From Paracyclopina nana (lineage: Eukaryota; Arthropoda; Copepoda; Cyclopoida; Cyclopettidae), in the NCBI GenBank assembly GCA_019096065.1, contig JAGUCH010000002.1:13280501-13344500 (forward strand): 64,000 nt of DNA, given 5' to 3'. This document shows, piece by piece, positions 12,565 through 23,765 of this stretch; the stretch's first letter is position 1; each line of letters begins with the position of its first letter. The translations under genes and the position numbers were made by a program. A model generated the notes under the pieces. That model saw only the letters and a program-made list of their open reading frames with translations, was not told the DNA's origin and made no database searches.

Positions 12565-14790
12565 CTTCCTCGACGGCGGCGACTGCTCTTCAAAAGCAGC
12601 AAGAGAGGAAAGGAGGAAATAGGGCGGCTATAAAGAGAGAGAGCGAAGCCTCTTTGTTACGATATAGTAGTATGCGTGCATCATATGTGTATTTCGGGCA
12701 CTTTTCCTACTTCTACTATGCGTGCTATAAGGGGTGCTGATGTCAGATGAATTTTATTACGGCAGTAGCAGCCTCGAGCCTGGTGATAAATCGAAAGCTG
12801 ATAAAACGTGATCAATATTGGCAACGCAACGCATCGCATGTTTGCATAGAAAGCCATTTTACGCTATGTATGCTTCCTCCTTATTTGTTGTGAAAACTTC
12901 CGAAAGCAACTTTAAGAAAAATATATTCATTTTTATATGCTTTTATATTAAGAAGTGGAGAGCGATTTTATAGTGGAATGCAACTAATACAATTTGTTTA
13001 CTATACTAATAGTCATTAGAATATGAGGTCATTCATTGATTTCTTGCCTACATGATCTAACTTTCCTGCTAATTTCCATGTATTGTTGTGGATGATATAA
13101 TATAGCGGAAATGCGAGTAGAACTTTCTCCTGTTTTCATAATGAAAATGAGCCTTGGCAGAATATGATAGCAGCTACACTTTAGTGTTGTGAGAAGAAGG
13201 CTCGGGATCATTGCCAAAGTGACCTTAATTGCTTCTCTCAACACTTGCTTCAATATTGCTCGAATTTTCATGCCAGCTTTATTGCGCGCAAGGCAAAAAT
13301 CAATGAAATCATTTTAATTCATGCAGAGGAACTTGGAAAACAATATGCAGATTTTGTGTGGCATGACTTGTTTTTCTGTCCGTTTTTGCGTCGCATAAAA
13401 CGCACATTGTTGATGTTTTAAAAAAGCACCAATTTAGAAGTAGATCAAGCGTTTTGTTACAAGTGCAATAGTGGCACGCCCTATAAATCAATTCATAATT
13501 GTAACATCATCATTTCTACTTAATGCGAGTCGGGCTGCAAATTCCCCCGTTTTGCGCATAAGTGACCACTCACTCTGAACAAATAAACTTTTTGCAATAA
13601 ACTGTTTTGTCAATGTCTCTTCAACTTTGTTGGGATTTTCCCTGCAGGCGCAAGCCAAAAAGAAAAGTTCTGTTCCTCGCGCAGATTTTTAAAAAGTCAA
13701 TAATATTGCATTTTTTTCATGCTTTTGTTTTAGCTACTCACGTTTTATAAGGGGCAAATTTCCTCCAGCTCTCCAATTGCTCATTGTTAGAATGCAATTT
13801 TAAGGTGCACTGATTCGTTGAAGAAAACTTGGCCAAAAAGCTAAAATTGGCCCACTTATATATAGACTCAACATAACGCGTGATTGACGGAATCCAGGGC
13901 TGTCTTCTTTAACTAGCAGAGTTTAAATACCAATGATATTTAACTGTGATTTGCGACCCCGAAAATCTGCACACTTGACGGGCGCAAGTCAATAGTGAAC
14001 TAAAAATATCAAAGTGTGTCACTTTTTCGAGCAGCTTTTGCCGGGTCTTCCGTGAATTGTAAGGAGGAACTGAGTAGTAAATTTTGGCAACTTGGCCAAG
14101 AAATTTCTCAAAGCTCTCGCAGGGCTGAAATAAAGGCTGCTAGGCTGCTACAGCACATCGCAAGGTTGGTGCACAACACGCACAGTGGATAATTAGTTCT
14201 TAACAATTCGTACGAATTATTGAAAAAGGCTGTGAATGGATGCGAACGTCATGGAGCTTATATCAACAGTTCTAGTGCATTTATGTAGTACAAAAGCTCA
14301 AGTTCTCTCCCACACTGCACTTAGAACAGCATGTTATTGAGCACAGTGGGATATTAGAAGTCAAAAAGTATTCTTTGAAATTTCACAAGTTCACCATGTG
14401 CTTTTTAAATACATATACATATTTTTTATGCTCCAGTTTTTGAGGTTGATGTAATGAGTAGCAACAGCTCATTTCGTGCGGAAAATCCGATTTTTTCCTT
14501 CGACTTTTAGCCTCAGCCTCGAAGGCCAGCTCACAATTGAGCAGCTGGCCTTTTCTTGACACGATTATCAAACTTTCACTTGAGCCGCGCGTTCTTCTAT
14601 GCTTCAGTATGTATAGATCGTTCCACCGTGTTCCAACTTTTCCGTTTGCTGAAGTCACCAAGGAAACTTTAAATGCTTTGAAAAATTGGATAACAATTCA
14701 TGACAACCTGAACATAACCTTGAAGAACAAATAAAATTGTGACAAATTAAATTGTGAAATACAGTGTGACTGACCAAAAATTGCGCGGGT
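12565..14790. other. Non-coding region upstream of the formin
   Basis: About 2.2 kb without a credible coding segment on either strand. The part next to 12590 may hold the formin acceptor site or promoter (pyrimidine-rich on the minus strand, 12590-12620). The rest is AT-rich and shows nothing I recognise. Confidence 0.5.
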
Positions 14791-14914
14791 GTTTTGTGTT
14801 TCCCGGCAAGAAAGGACCAATTTTAGCAGGTTAAAATTAAATATTTAACCCATAAAATTTGGCACAATTTTCTCCCGGCTAAAATTGGTCCTTTTTTGCC
14901 GGGAAACACAAAAC
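14791..14914. repeat. Short inverted repeat, 37-bp arms
   Basis: Arm 14791-14827 begins GTTTTGTGTTTCCCGGCAAG. Arm 14878-14914 is its reverse complement with one mismatch by eye, and a 50-bp loop lies between. A further partial copy of the CCCGGCAAAAA motif follows at about 14915-14945. It is probably a foldback or MITE remnant. I see no clear target duplication. Confidence 0.8.
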
Positions 14915-15099
14915 CCCGGCAAAAATGGCATTTTTTGGCCGGGAAAAAATTGTCCCTAATTCTATGGGATAAGTACTGAATTTTAACCTGCTTAAATTGG
15001 TGACATTATATTTTCTAGGTTATGCGCGTTTCGTTGATTCACGCCGCTTTTTGGCAATGAAAATTGCGTGGTCTTCGCCATTCATGTTTTATTGACGGC

Positions 15100-16210
15100 T
15101 CATGCAATGGCCTCGGCCACGGTGCGCAACTGCAAGTTGAAGCGGCGGAGGGCAAAGTGGTAGAGGTCGATGTCCAGCCTCACCATTTTGTTGCGTAACA
15201 TGAGGCTGCGCACGGACTCGGTGACTTGAGGCGACAACTCTTCCTCGTTGACATCGGGAGATTCGTTTCGTTGCTTGCGGTATCGCTTCAGTGACCCCGC
15301 AAAGAACCGGGGCAGGACGGACTCCAAGAGCAGGAACGAGGATTCCATGTGGTGGGACAGGCCCACCACGGAATACCCGTACTCCAAGTGGTGCTTGGCC
15401 ATCTGGGCGATTTCCATGAGGTCATTCCCGTCAACGTCCTCAACGCTCTTGCCGCAGGCCTTGCAGCTGCCTGCGAAAAAGCAGGCCTGCATCTGGTCGG
15501 GGTGGAAGGCGCACACAGGATCCTTGCTGCGAATGCAATCCTCCACGTCGGACTGGCTCACGTTGGCCCCGCGACCCGATGCCAAGATGCGAGCGACCTG
15601 GCGCTCAATGGGCTCCCTCGCGAACGTGACGAAGTTGGGCTGCAGCAGCCAGGCCACGTCGTAGGCGAACAGGTTCACGTAGTAAACGTAGAGCGCGTGA
15701 GCCCACGCCGGCGTCTCGAACAGGTACCACTTGTTGACCAGCACAAGCTCCTCGATCACGTTGCGTCCGTATTTTGGGGGGTCCTCTTCCGGCCTCTCTC
15801 GGACCCATTTGAAATTGAGCTCCGCGGACTGGTTGGCCATGATTGCCAGAACATGCTCGGGGATGGTGTGCGGGATCAGGTTGATGACAAGCGCTTGATT
15901 GGCTTTGGTCGTGTTGGAACCCGATGGAGCAATCTCTTCATAATTGAGGGGCGGAAGCACAGGGTAGTAGTCTTTGTTCTTCTCTATGGCGGCCTCCAGA
16001 AAGTTGGCCAAGCTCTTCCGTGTTTCCCGAATCCTCATGTCCGCCACCCAATCAATGGGACCTAAATGAGCAACTGTTCCATGGCCTTTGTTGGCATAAT
16101 GCGTAATTTTTACCCGGGTCCTCGTTGATTGCTTCGGAGAACGCGTAATAAGGATTGAGCAGCAGAGAGAGGAGCATTGCCACAAGCGTGTATTGAGTTT
16201 TTGCAGCCAT
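15100..16210 (-). CDS. Divergent pipe/HS2ST-like sulfotransferase, copy 1
   Basis: Resembles the heparan sulfate 2-O-sulfotransferase/pipe family, Golgi type II enzymes that move sulfate from PAPS to uronic acids. Exons 16210-16114 and 16061-15100 join in frame (352 residues); the ATG at 16210 starts a signal or anchor segment (TQYTLVAMLLSLLLNPYYAF). The family marks are NFVTFAREPIERQVARI, matching the 3'-phosphate-binding RDPIERLVS region, a Cys-rich stretch, and YSVVGLSHHMESSFLLLES with LPRFFAGSLKRY, matching the family's VGVTEELE...LPRFFRGA. The usual 5'-phosphosulfate loop near the N-terminus (PKTGST-like) is not visible, so activity is doubtful. A close AATAAA lies at 15088-15093 on this strand. 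It lies 65 bp downstream of the stop of a second copy on the same strand, a tandem duplicate. Confidence 0.75.
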
Positions 16211-16275
16211 TTTTACACAACATTTGAGAAAAGCAAATTGACAGCAAATAGCATAACACATGCGCTATAGCACTT

Positions 16276-17429
16276 TTAGACCATCCGTTGCTGCTTCTGT
16301 CGCTGTCCATGCTGCTCCAGCTGAATGAAAAAGCGCTGTGTTAGAAATTGGTAAAATTCAACTTCGTTCGCGAACGCTGGAGTTGACATCACGGACACAT
16401 CGATTTTTGTCGTCTCGACCAATTTTTTCTCGTATTTTTGATAGTTGGGAGGGTCCAGGTCGGGATACAGCTTGGCCACGCCCTCGAAAAATCGTGGCAT
16501 CATTGCCTCCAGCAAGATGAGGGACTTTTCGGGCTGGTTGGAAAGGCCAACCACGGCATAATAAGTTTCGACGTTCGCCTTGGCCAATTGGACCATGTGC
16601 AGGGCGGCATTTTCCTCCAGATCGCTCATCGTTTGGTTGCAGTGGGCAATGCTGCCGCAAAATTGGCACATGAGCGATTTTTCGGCTCTGTCTGCCACAT
16701 AGACTTGGCTGATCCTCGACAATGGCGCATGGACCATGCTCACTAAATTGAAGGTCAACTCCCATGGGACTGAGAATTTTCGCACGTCCACAAAGCCGCC
16801 GTTCTTTACGAGGTACGCGGTGGATCCATTGAAGTTATCGTATATCCCCTTGACGTACTTGATTTCGTCCCCTACATGCATGAGCCTGGAGGTCAATGTC
16901 TTCTCGTGACATTGAAAATGGAGCCGTTTGGACAAGAAGCTGAGCGCTGTGAGGAGTATGCTTGACTCTTCGCCCATCTCCTCATCAAAGTTGGCCATTA
17001 GCAGCTCCATGTTTCTCGTCACATTATTGTGACGCCCGCCAGCAGGCTTGGGCACCGAGCTTGAGATTTCGGAGAAAGAGGTCACATCCGCGTATTCCTC
17101 ATGGACGAGGCTCAAAAACCTCCGCATGAATTGCAGGTCGGAGCTGTTCCACCCTGAAAAATATGCATGCATGTCGTATATGGGATCACCTCGGTAATGA
17201 AATATACGGTACCTGCGTCTATTTTGAGCAGTGTTGATTCCAAGTTATCCGCCGAGTCGTGGTGGCGGGGATCATTTTTGGAAGAAGGTGAGAAATATGC
17301 ATGAAAATAATCAGCAAAAAGCTCAGGAAGTAGCTTGCTTGCTTGTGAGGTCACCATGTAGCTCAACACAATCCCAAACACAAATTTCTGCAAAATTTTG
17401 AAGCAGGATGACTTGTCTAGTTGTCGCAT
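16276..17429 (-). CDS. Divergent pipe/HS2ST-like sulfotransferase, copy 2
   Basis: Second member of the tandem pair. Exons 17429-17213 and 17153-16276 join in frame (364 residues). The N-terminus has a hydrophobic segment (FKILQKFVFGIVLSYMVTS) fitting a signal anchor. The C-terminal half carries YYAVVGLSNQPEKSLILLEA and MMPRFFEGVAKLYPDL, clear counterparts of the HS2ST/pipe C-terminal region. The equivalent of the PAPS 3'-phosphate motif reads VHAPLSRI, so the usual Arg-Asp pair is absent, and no 5' loop is seen. I infer a catalytically dead or strongly altered family member. Pairwise likeness to copy 1 is visible mainly in the last 200 residues, so the duplication is old. Confidence 0.7.
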
Positions 17430-17512
17430 GATTGTCGCAGCTGATCAAACACTATGCTTGTATTTTCCAAGCAGACAGATGTGGTTTTTGTTCTATAATG
17501 CCATATATAGGT

Positions 17513-17731
17513 TTAACTATTGCATCCCTCACTGACTTTGAGCTTTTCCAGAAGGGCAGCGCCGCCCTCGGCTGTGAGGGTATCACCACTCTCATCCCTC
17601 GCTTGGTTCCAAATGTGAAAAAAGTCCACCACATGCTTGTGCTTGAACCGTTCGGCTTCCGAAATGGGTGTGAAGCCCCAACGATCGGTGATTCGCCGAC
17701 TCGGATAATTTGAGCGGAGCATATTTTGCAC
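17513..17731 (-). pseudogene. Orphan glutaminase-like C-terminal ankyrin exon
   Basis: An open stretch on the minus strand encodes ITDRWGFTPISEAERFKHKH followed by VVDFFHIWN, closely resembling the last ankyrin repeat of kidney-type glutaminase (human GLS: KDRWNNTPMDEALHFGHHDV). It ends in a short tail and a TAG-type stop. No other glutaminase exon is visible upstream on this strand (17732-19248), where a real gene would need them. It may be a duplicated or stranded last exon, or a gene with a very long last intron. The exact 5' edge is not resolved; the similarity begins near 17705. Confidence 0.5.
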
Positions 17732-19248
17732 AGATTGGTTAAATCAGCTTTCTATATAAGCCTCTGTTACGAATTTGAGATTTACCAGGCACATTGAGCA
17801 TCATTGGACTGCTCAACCTTTTGCCTTCCTTTTTACTCATGACGTTTTAAAAAAGTATTTATCAAACGATTCAAAAAACCAATTTGAAAAATCGCAAAAA
17901 ATCCCGTTAATAATATTGAATTTTATGGCTGAAAAGTCTCTTATATGGATAAATAAAATAAAAGTAGCAATTCTATTACCTTTAAATTTGTCTGGGAATT
18001 TTATCATCACAAAAAGTAGGGATTTCCCAACAATATTTGTTGTTTAAGCCTAGCCAACATTCATACTGACAAAAAGCTTTCAAGCCAAAAAATTACTGCC
18101 AAAAACAAAACCACCGAAATGCCAAGAAAGGCTAAAAAATAATAACCCCCAAAAAATCAACGGTATTACTCGTGTAAATAACCTATAATTTCAAGTTTGA
18201 AGAAGTCTCTGAAATGAACAGCTTTTTTCCATGAAATTGCTTCTCACTAGTTTGGATTTGGGAGAAAATGCAAGAGCTAGGTAGATTTCACGAAAACGCT
18301 TCTCTCTGCAGCTTAGGCGGCTCTCCTCGCTCCGCTCGAATTAAATAGGGCTCGAATAACAGCCAATAATTTTGGGGAAAATCATTTTTTCTCATCTCTT
18401 CAGTGAGAAAGTGGGGAGAAAATATGATGATTAATCAAATTCTCATGTGTGTGAGAGGTGACCCACTTTTCGTTTCAATTAATGCCATTTGCATGCATAT
18501 GGACAGGTGTGGCCGATGTGATCCACTTCCTCAATCCATTTACTACTTAGCGCTGTGCTTAGTATAATGATGCTTACATAGCATCGAAATAACGCTTCAA
18601 AATCACCCTTTCCTTAAATGGAGCACTTACAATATTCACTAGTTTAAACATGAAGTGTACGTATATGTCTTACTTTTAAAAAATTGTACTGCAAGAGATG
18701 AATTGAATTTTATTTTCGTGCAGAAACGCGAGATGAAGACTTAATCTTCGTTTTGTGGCTGTAGCAGCAGGAGATTAAATCACTCTACACAGACTTCTGG
18801 GCAAAAACTAGATCGGAAACTGGAGCAAGAGAAACTTTTTCCTTACATTTTCAGTGTAGTACTATATTGTAGCAGGGCTTCAACTTGGCTTATCTGAATG
18901 GAAGGTGTTCGCAAACTGAATTCGGCTTGTTAAAAAAAATGAATTGATTGAGCCGGAAATGGCGAAAAATGTCACATTTGACGCCTAATTACCGCAGTTA
19001 TTTTCCATATGTTGCCAAAGTGAAAAATATTCCCGTGTAATGCATGAAATTAGAAAGTCCTTTCTTCAACAGGAATTGCTACCTTTTGCGGTAGAGTTGG
19101 TGCATTCATTGGCTGCATGGTGACTTTTATATGGTCCGACGTGGGACAACTGCTACAGAGTGGAGCAATAATATTACTGGCCGGCTTGCAGCTCCTGACT
19201 GACAACAACAATTCCACTTTAGTGCATATAAAGCTGACTTGCCTCAAA
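17732..19248. other. Non-coding region upstream of FBPase
   Basis: AT-rich sequence with no credible gene. Its last few hundred bases should include the FBPase promoter and 5' UTR, but I cannot name a core promoter element. Confidence 0.5.
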
Positions 19249-20434
19249 ATGACTTCCAAGGATTTCGTGCCAGATACGCCAACTCTAACCCGCCATCTCT
19301 TGGCCACCCTCATGCATCGCACGGATATCGAGGGAGGCGAACTGGTTAGTCTCCTTGTCACCATTCAGTCCATTGTGAAAAACATCAGCGCTGCTGTGCG
19401 AAGAGCTGGCATATCCCAGCTGTTCGGTACCCAAGGGTCTGTCAATGTCCAAGGCGAGGAGCAGCAAAAACTGGACATTTTGGCCAACCAGGTTTACCTT
19501 CATTTTGATCTCAAAAAAGTTATTGCTTAACTAGCAGGATTTTTCCAAGGTGTTTATAAACTACTTAAAAAACTCGTACACGAGCTGCCTTTTGGTCTCT
19601 GAAGAAATGGACAACGTGATTGAGGTGGAGACTGAAAAGTCTGGTCGTTTCGTTGTCTGCTTCGACCCTTTGGATGGCTCCAATAATATTGATTGCCTCG
19701 CCTCTATTGGCTCCATTTTCGCTGTCTACCGCAGAAAAACGCAAAAGGGCCTGGAGGATCCCTCGGTAGAGCGGGACGTTTTGCAGCCTGGCAGAAGCCT
19801 GATTGCTGCGGGATATGCCCTGTATGGTAGTGCAACCATGATTGTCCTGTCTACTGGCAATGGCGTGGATGGATTCATCTATGACCCTTCCATAGGTAAT
19901 GATGATATGCAATATAACATGGCACTGATCTCCAAAAAAGATGCTGATCTCTTGCAGGAGAGTTTGTGCTCACGAAGCCCAAAATCACGATGAAACCCGC
20001 ATTTAGGCAATATTCTGTCAACGAGTCTTACTCTGCCACTTGGGATAGTCGAGTTTTGGCCTTTGTCAACTCCAAAAAGGAAGGTGACAATCCCATCCCA
20101 CAAAGGTATAGTGAAATTGCCAATGTAACGCTTCCGGATTGTCAAGGATTTCTTTAGGTACATCGGAACCTTCATAGCTGATTTTCATCGCACTCTCATG
20201 TACGGAGGGATCTTTTTGTATCCCAACAATGCAGCCATGCCCAAAGGCAAACTGCGGCTGTTGTACGAGTGCAATCCGGCGACTTTCATTATGGAGCAAG
20301 CAGGTGGAATGGCAACAGATGGCACGCAAAACATCCTAGACATTCAGCCCCAGACGATACATGACAGGTCTCAAATTTTCCTTGGGGCCAAAGATGAGAT
20401 TGAGGAGCTGCTCAAATACCTGAATGCTAAATGA
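19249..20434 (+). CDS. fbp: Fructose-1,6-bisphosphatase
   Basis: Cytosolic gluconeogenic enzyme that hydrolyses fructose-1,6-bisphosphate to fructose-6-phosphate. Exons 19249-19491, 19538-19895, 19958-20105 and 20158-20434 join in frame for 341 residues, the normal length. Introns are 46, 62 and 52 bp. Diagnostic segments: [11 protein letters not shown] near the N-terminus, [18 protein letters not shown], the metal-binding [43 protein letters not shown] and [20 protein letters not shown]. The ATG at 19249 matches the family start closely (TSKDF then TLTR). Its stop codon is 14 bp from that of the convergent adrenodoxin reductase gene. Confidence 0.97.
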
Positions 20435-20448
20435 TCAGTTTTTTCTCT

Positions 20449-22281
20449 TTAATCTATTTGTGACATCATCTCATGAACATTTGTAAACTTCTCTCGAGGT
20501 TTGCCCTCATTTTCTCCTTTTTTCTTCTCTTGGGCATCAATTTTCTGCCACTCCTCAAAAGAGACAGGCCTCACGTTTCGCTGTTTTAAAAGGGACTCCG
20601 CTATTGTAAATCCCTCCTTCTGGCTCGAAAGTGAGGTAAGGTCACTGGCAACAGTTTGACCCACTTTAAAAGCTTCTGTCATGGTATCCACTATAACTCC
20701 CCTTGGCCCAGTGGCCAGCCACCCTTAGAAAGCATTTTCTAAACTATTTAAATTATTCAATTAGGATTCGATTACCTGCACAGTAGAGGCCTGGCTCCAC
20801 AAAACCATCCTGATTTGGGACAATTCCCTTTTTGGGGTCGTATGGAATGCCTTCTTCAACAGGGATGCTGAAGTAACCAATGCTCCTGAAGAGCACTCCA
20901 CAATCAATTCTTTCAATCTCACCAGTGGACTCTATGGGCTGCTCTTCGCTGACATCTTCCCCTTTCAGCCTGTTTACTTCTAAAGTCACTCCAGAAACAC
21001 TGTTTGAGTTGTCAGCATGAATTTCCTTTGGCGTACGGAGCAGCTTCAAGTTCCATTCCTTTTCAGGATGAGGTCCCCAGAGATTTAGCTGCTTTTCTGT
21101 CGGAGCCTCCATGGCAGCTTTGAACAAAAGCTCTGTTAGACGCTTCCTTGGTCGCCCAAGGGTCTTTATAATCTCCTTCGACATGCCTTTAAAGTCTTGC
21201 ATGTCAAATTTAGCCTGGCAGCCTTTTATATGGAGCCTATGAGTTAATTACTCACTGTATGGTGGTTGCAATTCTAACTTATATGAATTCGACCAACCCC
21301 CTAAGGACTTTTAATTGGGGTTTTCCAATTCCTTAACTTAATTAACTAATAAGCTAGAATGCAAGTCCTCAAGTATTTAGCGCATTTTATGACGTCACGC
21401 TGCATTTTAGAGAAGTTCGTGAATTTTATACAGATTACGTAGAGTGAGTATGTAAGTGGTCGATTTCATGTAGGTTAGGTTGGTTACCACCATAATTTGT
21501 ACTCGAATCATCATTTTAACGTTGACATAGTAGGTTTGCTTACATTTCTCTCAGCTCTTTTATGGTGAAGGCCACTTGAAGAGGACCACGTCTGCCAACT
21601 AGAGTGACCTTTTTTATTCTGCTCTCTGACAGCCTTTCCAAGGCAGCCTTTGTAATGTCGGTTTTTCGTAACTCAACAATAGGAGTCGTCAGCACTCGAG
21701 CCACATCTATGGCAACGTTGCCTAGACCAATTATGACAGCATGCTCATGGCTGAGATCAATGTCCAAGTCACTGTCCTCTGGAAGACCATTGTAGTAGCC
21801 CACAAAATTCCTGGCAGAAATCACATTCTTCGCACTCTCACCCGGAATTCCCAATGTCCGGTCCTGGTAAAATTAATTGAAATTGTAACATGCATTTGTA
21901 GTATTTATGATATGACAGTTTTACCTTGGCCGCTCCATAAGCGAGAATGACAGCATCATAGCACGTACGGAGCTCCTTGACAGATATGTCTTTGCCAATG
22001 GATACATTTCCGCAGAAGCGAACTCTTGGATCTTGAGCCACTTTGGTGAAGGTAGCCTCCACATTTTTCACATCCGGATGATCTGGGGCCACGCCATACC
22101 TGACAAGGCCAAAAGGCACTGGAAGCTTCTCATAAATGTCAATTTGACAATTTAGTTTTGACTCTTTCAAAATTTGCTGGCTTGCATAGAAACCAGCTGG
22201 ACCAGAGCCAACCACAGCCACATGACACTTTTTAGAATTGACTGAAGTAGTGCAAAAAAGCCTTCTTAACATGCTTCTCAT
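20449..22281 (-). CDS. dare: NADPH:adrenodoxin oxidoreductase
   Basis: Mitochondrial FAD enzyme that passes electrons from NADPH to ferredoxin (adrenodoxin) for steroidogenic P450s, including ecdysteroid synthesis in arthropods, and for Fe-S cluster assembly. Minus-strand exons 22281-21925, 21863-21544, 21236-20776 and 20723-20449 join in frame (470 residues). The first 15 residues ([14 protein letters not shown]) look like a mitochondrial presequence. [18 protein letters not shown] is the FAD Rossmann motif, [16 protein letters not shown] the NADPH motif, and the C-terminus has [13 protein letters not shown] and GKPREKF as in vertebrate FDXR. An intron inside the LREM/LHIKG junction splits an ATG codon. 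Confidence 0.96.
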
Positions 22282-22809
22282 TTGTTTTGCTGACGTAACG
22301 AGTTCAAAGGCTAAATCACATGTTCCTTCAACTTCTTGAATACTGACTAACGCTGGGTTGTCATTATTGAAATGAGCCTTGTCTTAGATGCGACAATTTC
22401 ACTTATTTGAGCCACTTCGTTGTTTGTTTACGAACCGCACTTTATTTTGACGAGATTGCGTTAAATAAAAAATTGTTCCGAGATACTGTAATTTTGTTTA
22501 GTGAAAGTGGTAATTTTAAAAGTAGCCCAAGTGATTAATTACAATGCAATGCTTTTTCAAGAAAAAATCCAAGCTATCACGTTGTTATTATTACTCAGAG
22601 TAATGTGGTCCGTCATTTTTATTTCCTCAATGGACTCATTCATTATTATAATCATAAGGTAAAAATAGCGTTAATTGTCATGGCCTTGTAAATAATGCAA
22701 TGCATGAACTCATCAAAGAGAACACCTTGGCCTATTCTTTTGGTTATATTGTAGTGAAAAATCACCTGCTGCCCCAGCATTGCAGCTTTCACGTGAACTC
22801 AATCAAGTA
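22282..22809. promoter_or_regulatory. Divergent promoter region, FDXR and two-pass protein
   Basis: The two genes point away from each other across 528 bp, so this stretch should hold both promoters. I see no TATA box at a convincing distance, and no open frame belongs here. Confidence 0.4.
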
Positions 22810-23765
22810 ATGATCAGTTATGAGGGTTCACAAGCGAGATCAACAATGATCAAGGTGCACTGCAACCAATTGTCCGATTTCTTGCGTATTTACGTCCTTG
22901 ATTGGCACGTTTTATGTGCCATTTTGATTCCATTTTTATTTGCTGTCTTCTTCCCTGTCTACTGGTTTGTCATTTGCCCTGCAGTCTGGAAAATAGACTT
23001 ACGGTTCTACCAGCCCAGATCATGGCTGATAGGTTATTGGCTGGTGGCATCACTCATATGGTATCATTCTAGAAAAAAACACTGCATAAAATACATCATG
23101 TATAACATTCTAGAAAAAAACACTGCATAAAATACATCATGTATAACAATGTCAATTTGAATTTGTTTTGCAGGTTTGTATTTTTGGCTGTGTGCTTATT
23201 CCATATGAGAAACGGGCACAAGACAGCCCTGAAAAGTGCCACAAATTGCATGGCATCCAAGTCAGACTCCACTGAAGATCTGTTTTATGAAGACTCATAT
23301 TTGCCCACTCCAGAGTATATGGTGGCTCCAGTTTGCATCCAGCCTGACGTGACCAATTGGGAATATGATATTGAAAGCTTAAAAAGCCCATCAAAGGTGT
23401 TGCTTTTAAGGCCACATGAAGTACGCCCATACTTGGATCATCATCAAAATCCAGGAGAAAACACTCCATTGCTCCAGCCCCCACCAGCTTTTGATAGCAG
23501 TCCTGGCAGAAATGACTCAGTGTGCTCGGACTCGTTCAAATTCGATGTGATCTTGGCGTCATTGCAAAACTTGGCTCACGAGCTCGAAAAAGATTTCAGC
23601 CAAGAAGAGGAGTATTTCAGCAAGGAAAATCGACGCACTGAGAGGCCTCATGATTTATTAAGCCTTCAAGATTATTCTAGGATAGAGCATCATAACACAA
23701 GAACACCGCCAACCTCGTCGCGCATGACAAGGTCCATTGAAGAGCATTTAAATACTGAGGATTAA
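22810..23765 (+). CDS. Unrecognised two-pass membrane protein
   Basis: I do not recognise the family. Exons 22810-23060 and 23174-23765 join in frame (280 residues); the splice completes a Trp codon inside the second membrane span. Visible: a 30-residue N-terminus, a first hydrophobic span (VLCAILIPFLFAVFFPVYWF), a short loop with KIDLRFYQPRS, and a second span made across the intron (WLIGYWLVASLIW then FVFLAVCLFH). A roughly 190-residue tail follows that is acidic and Ser/Pro-rich, with a candidate di-acidic/leucine segment (ENTPLLQPPP) and a helix DVILASLQNLAHELEKDF. With two spans and a long C-terminal tail it would be a hairpin membrane protein with both ends on the same side. Start chosen as the first ATG in the open frame; a second in-frame ATG lies about 36 bases downstream. 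Confidence 0.7.
23066..23147. repeat. Perfect 41-bp tandem duplication inside an intron
   Basis: Copies 23066-23106 and 23107-23147 are identical and begin ATTCTAGAAAAAAACACTGC. The duplication nearly doubles the intron of the two-pass protein gene, so it is probably very recent (or an assembly duplication). Confidence 0.85.

Noticed and set aside
15349-16065. 238-codon plus-strand frame opposite the pipe-like gene
   Set aside because: Shadow of the minus-strand exon, which carries the family motifs.
17775-18047. 90-codon frame upstream of FBPase
   Set aside because: AT-rich chance frame without similarity. It does not continue the glutaminase-like exon, which is on the other strand.
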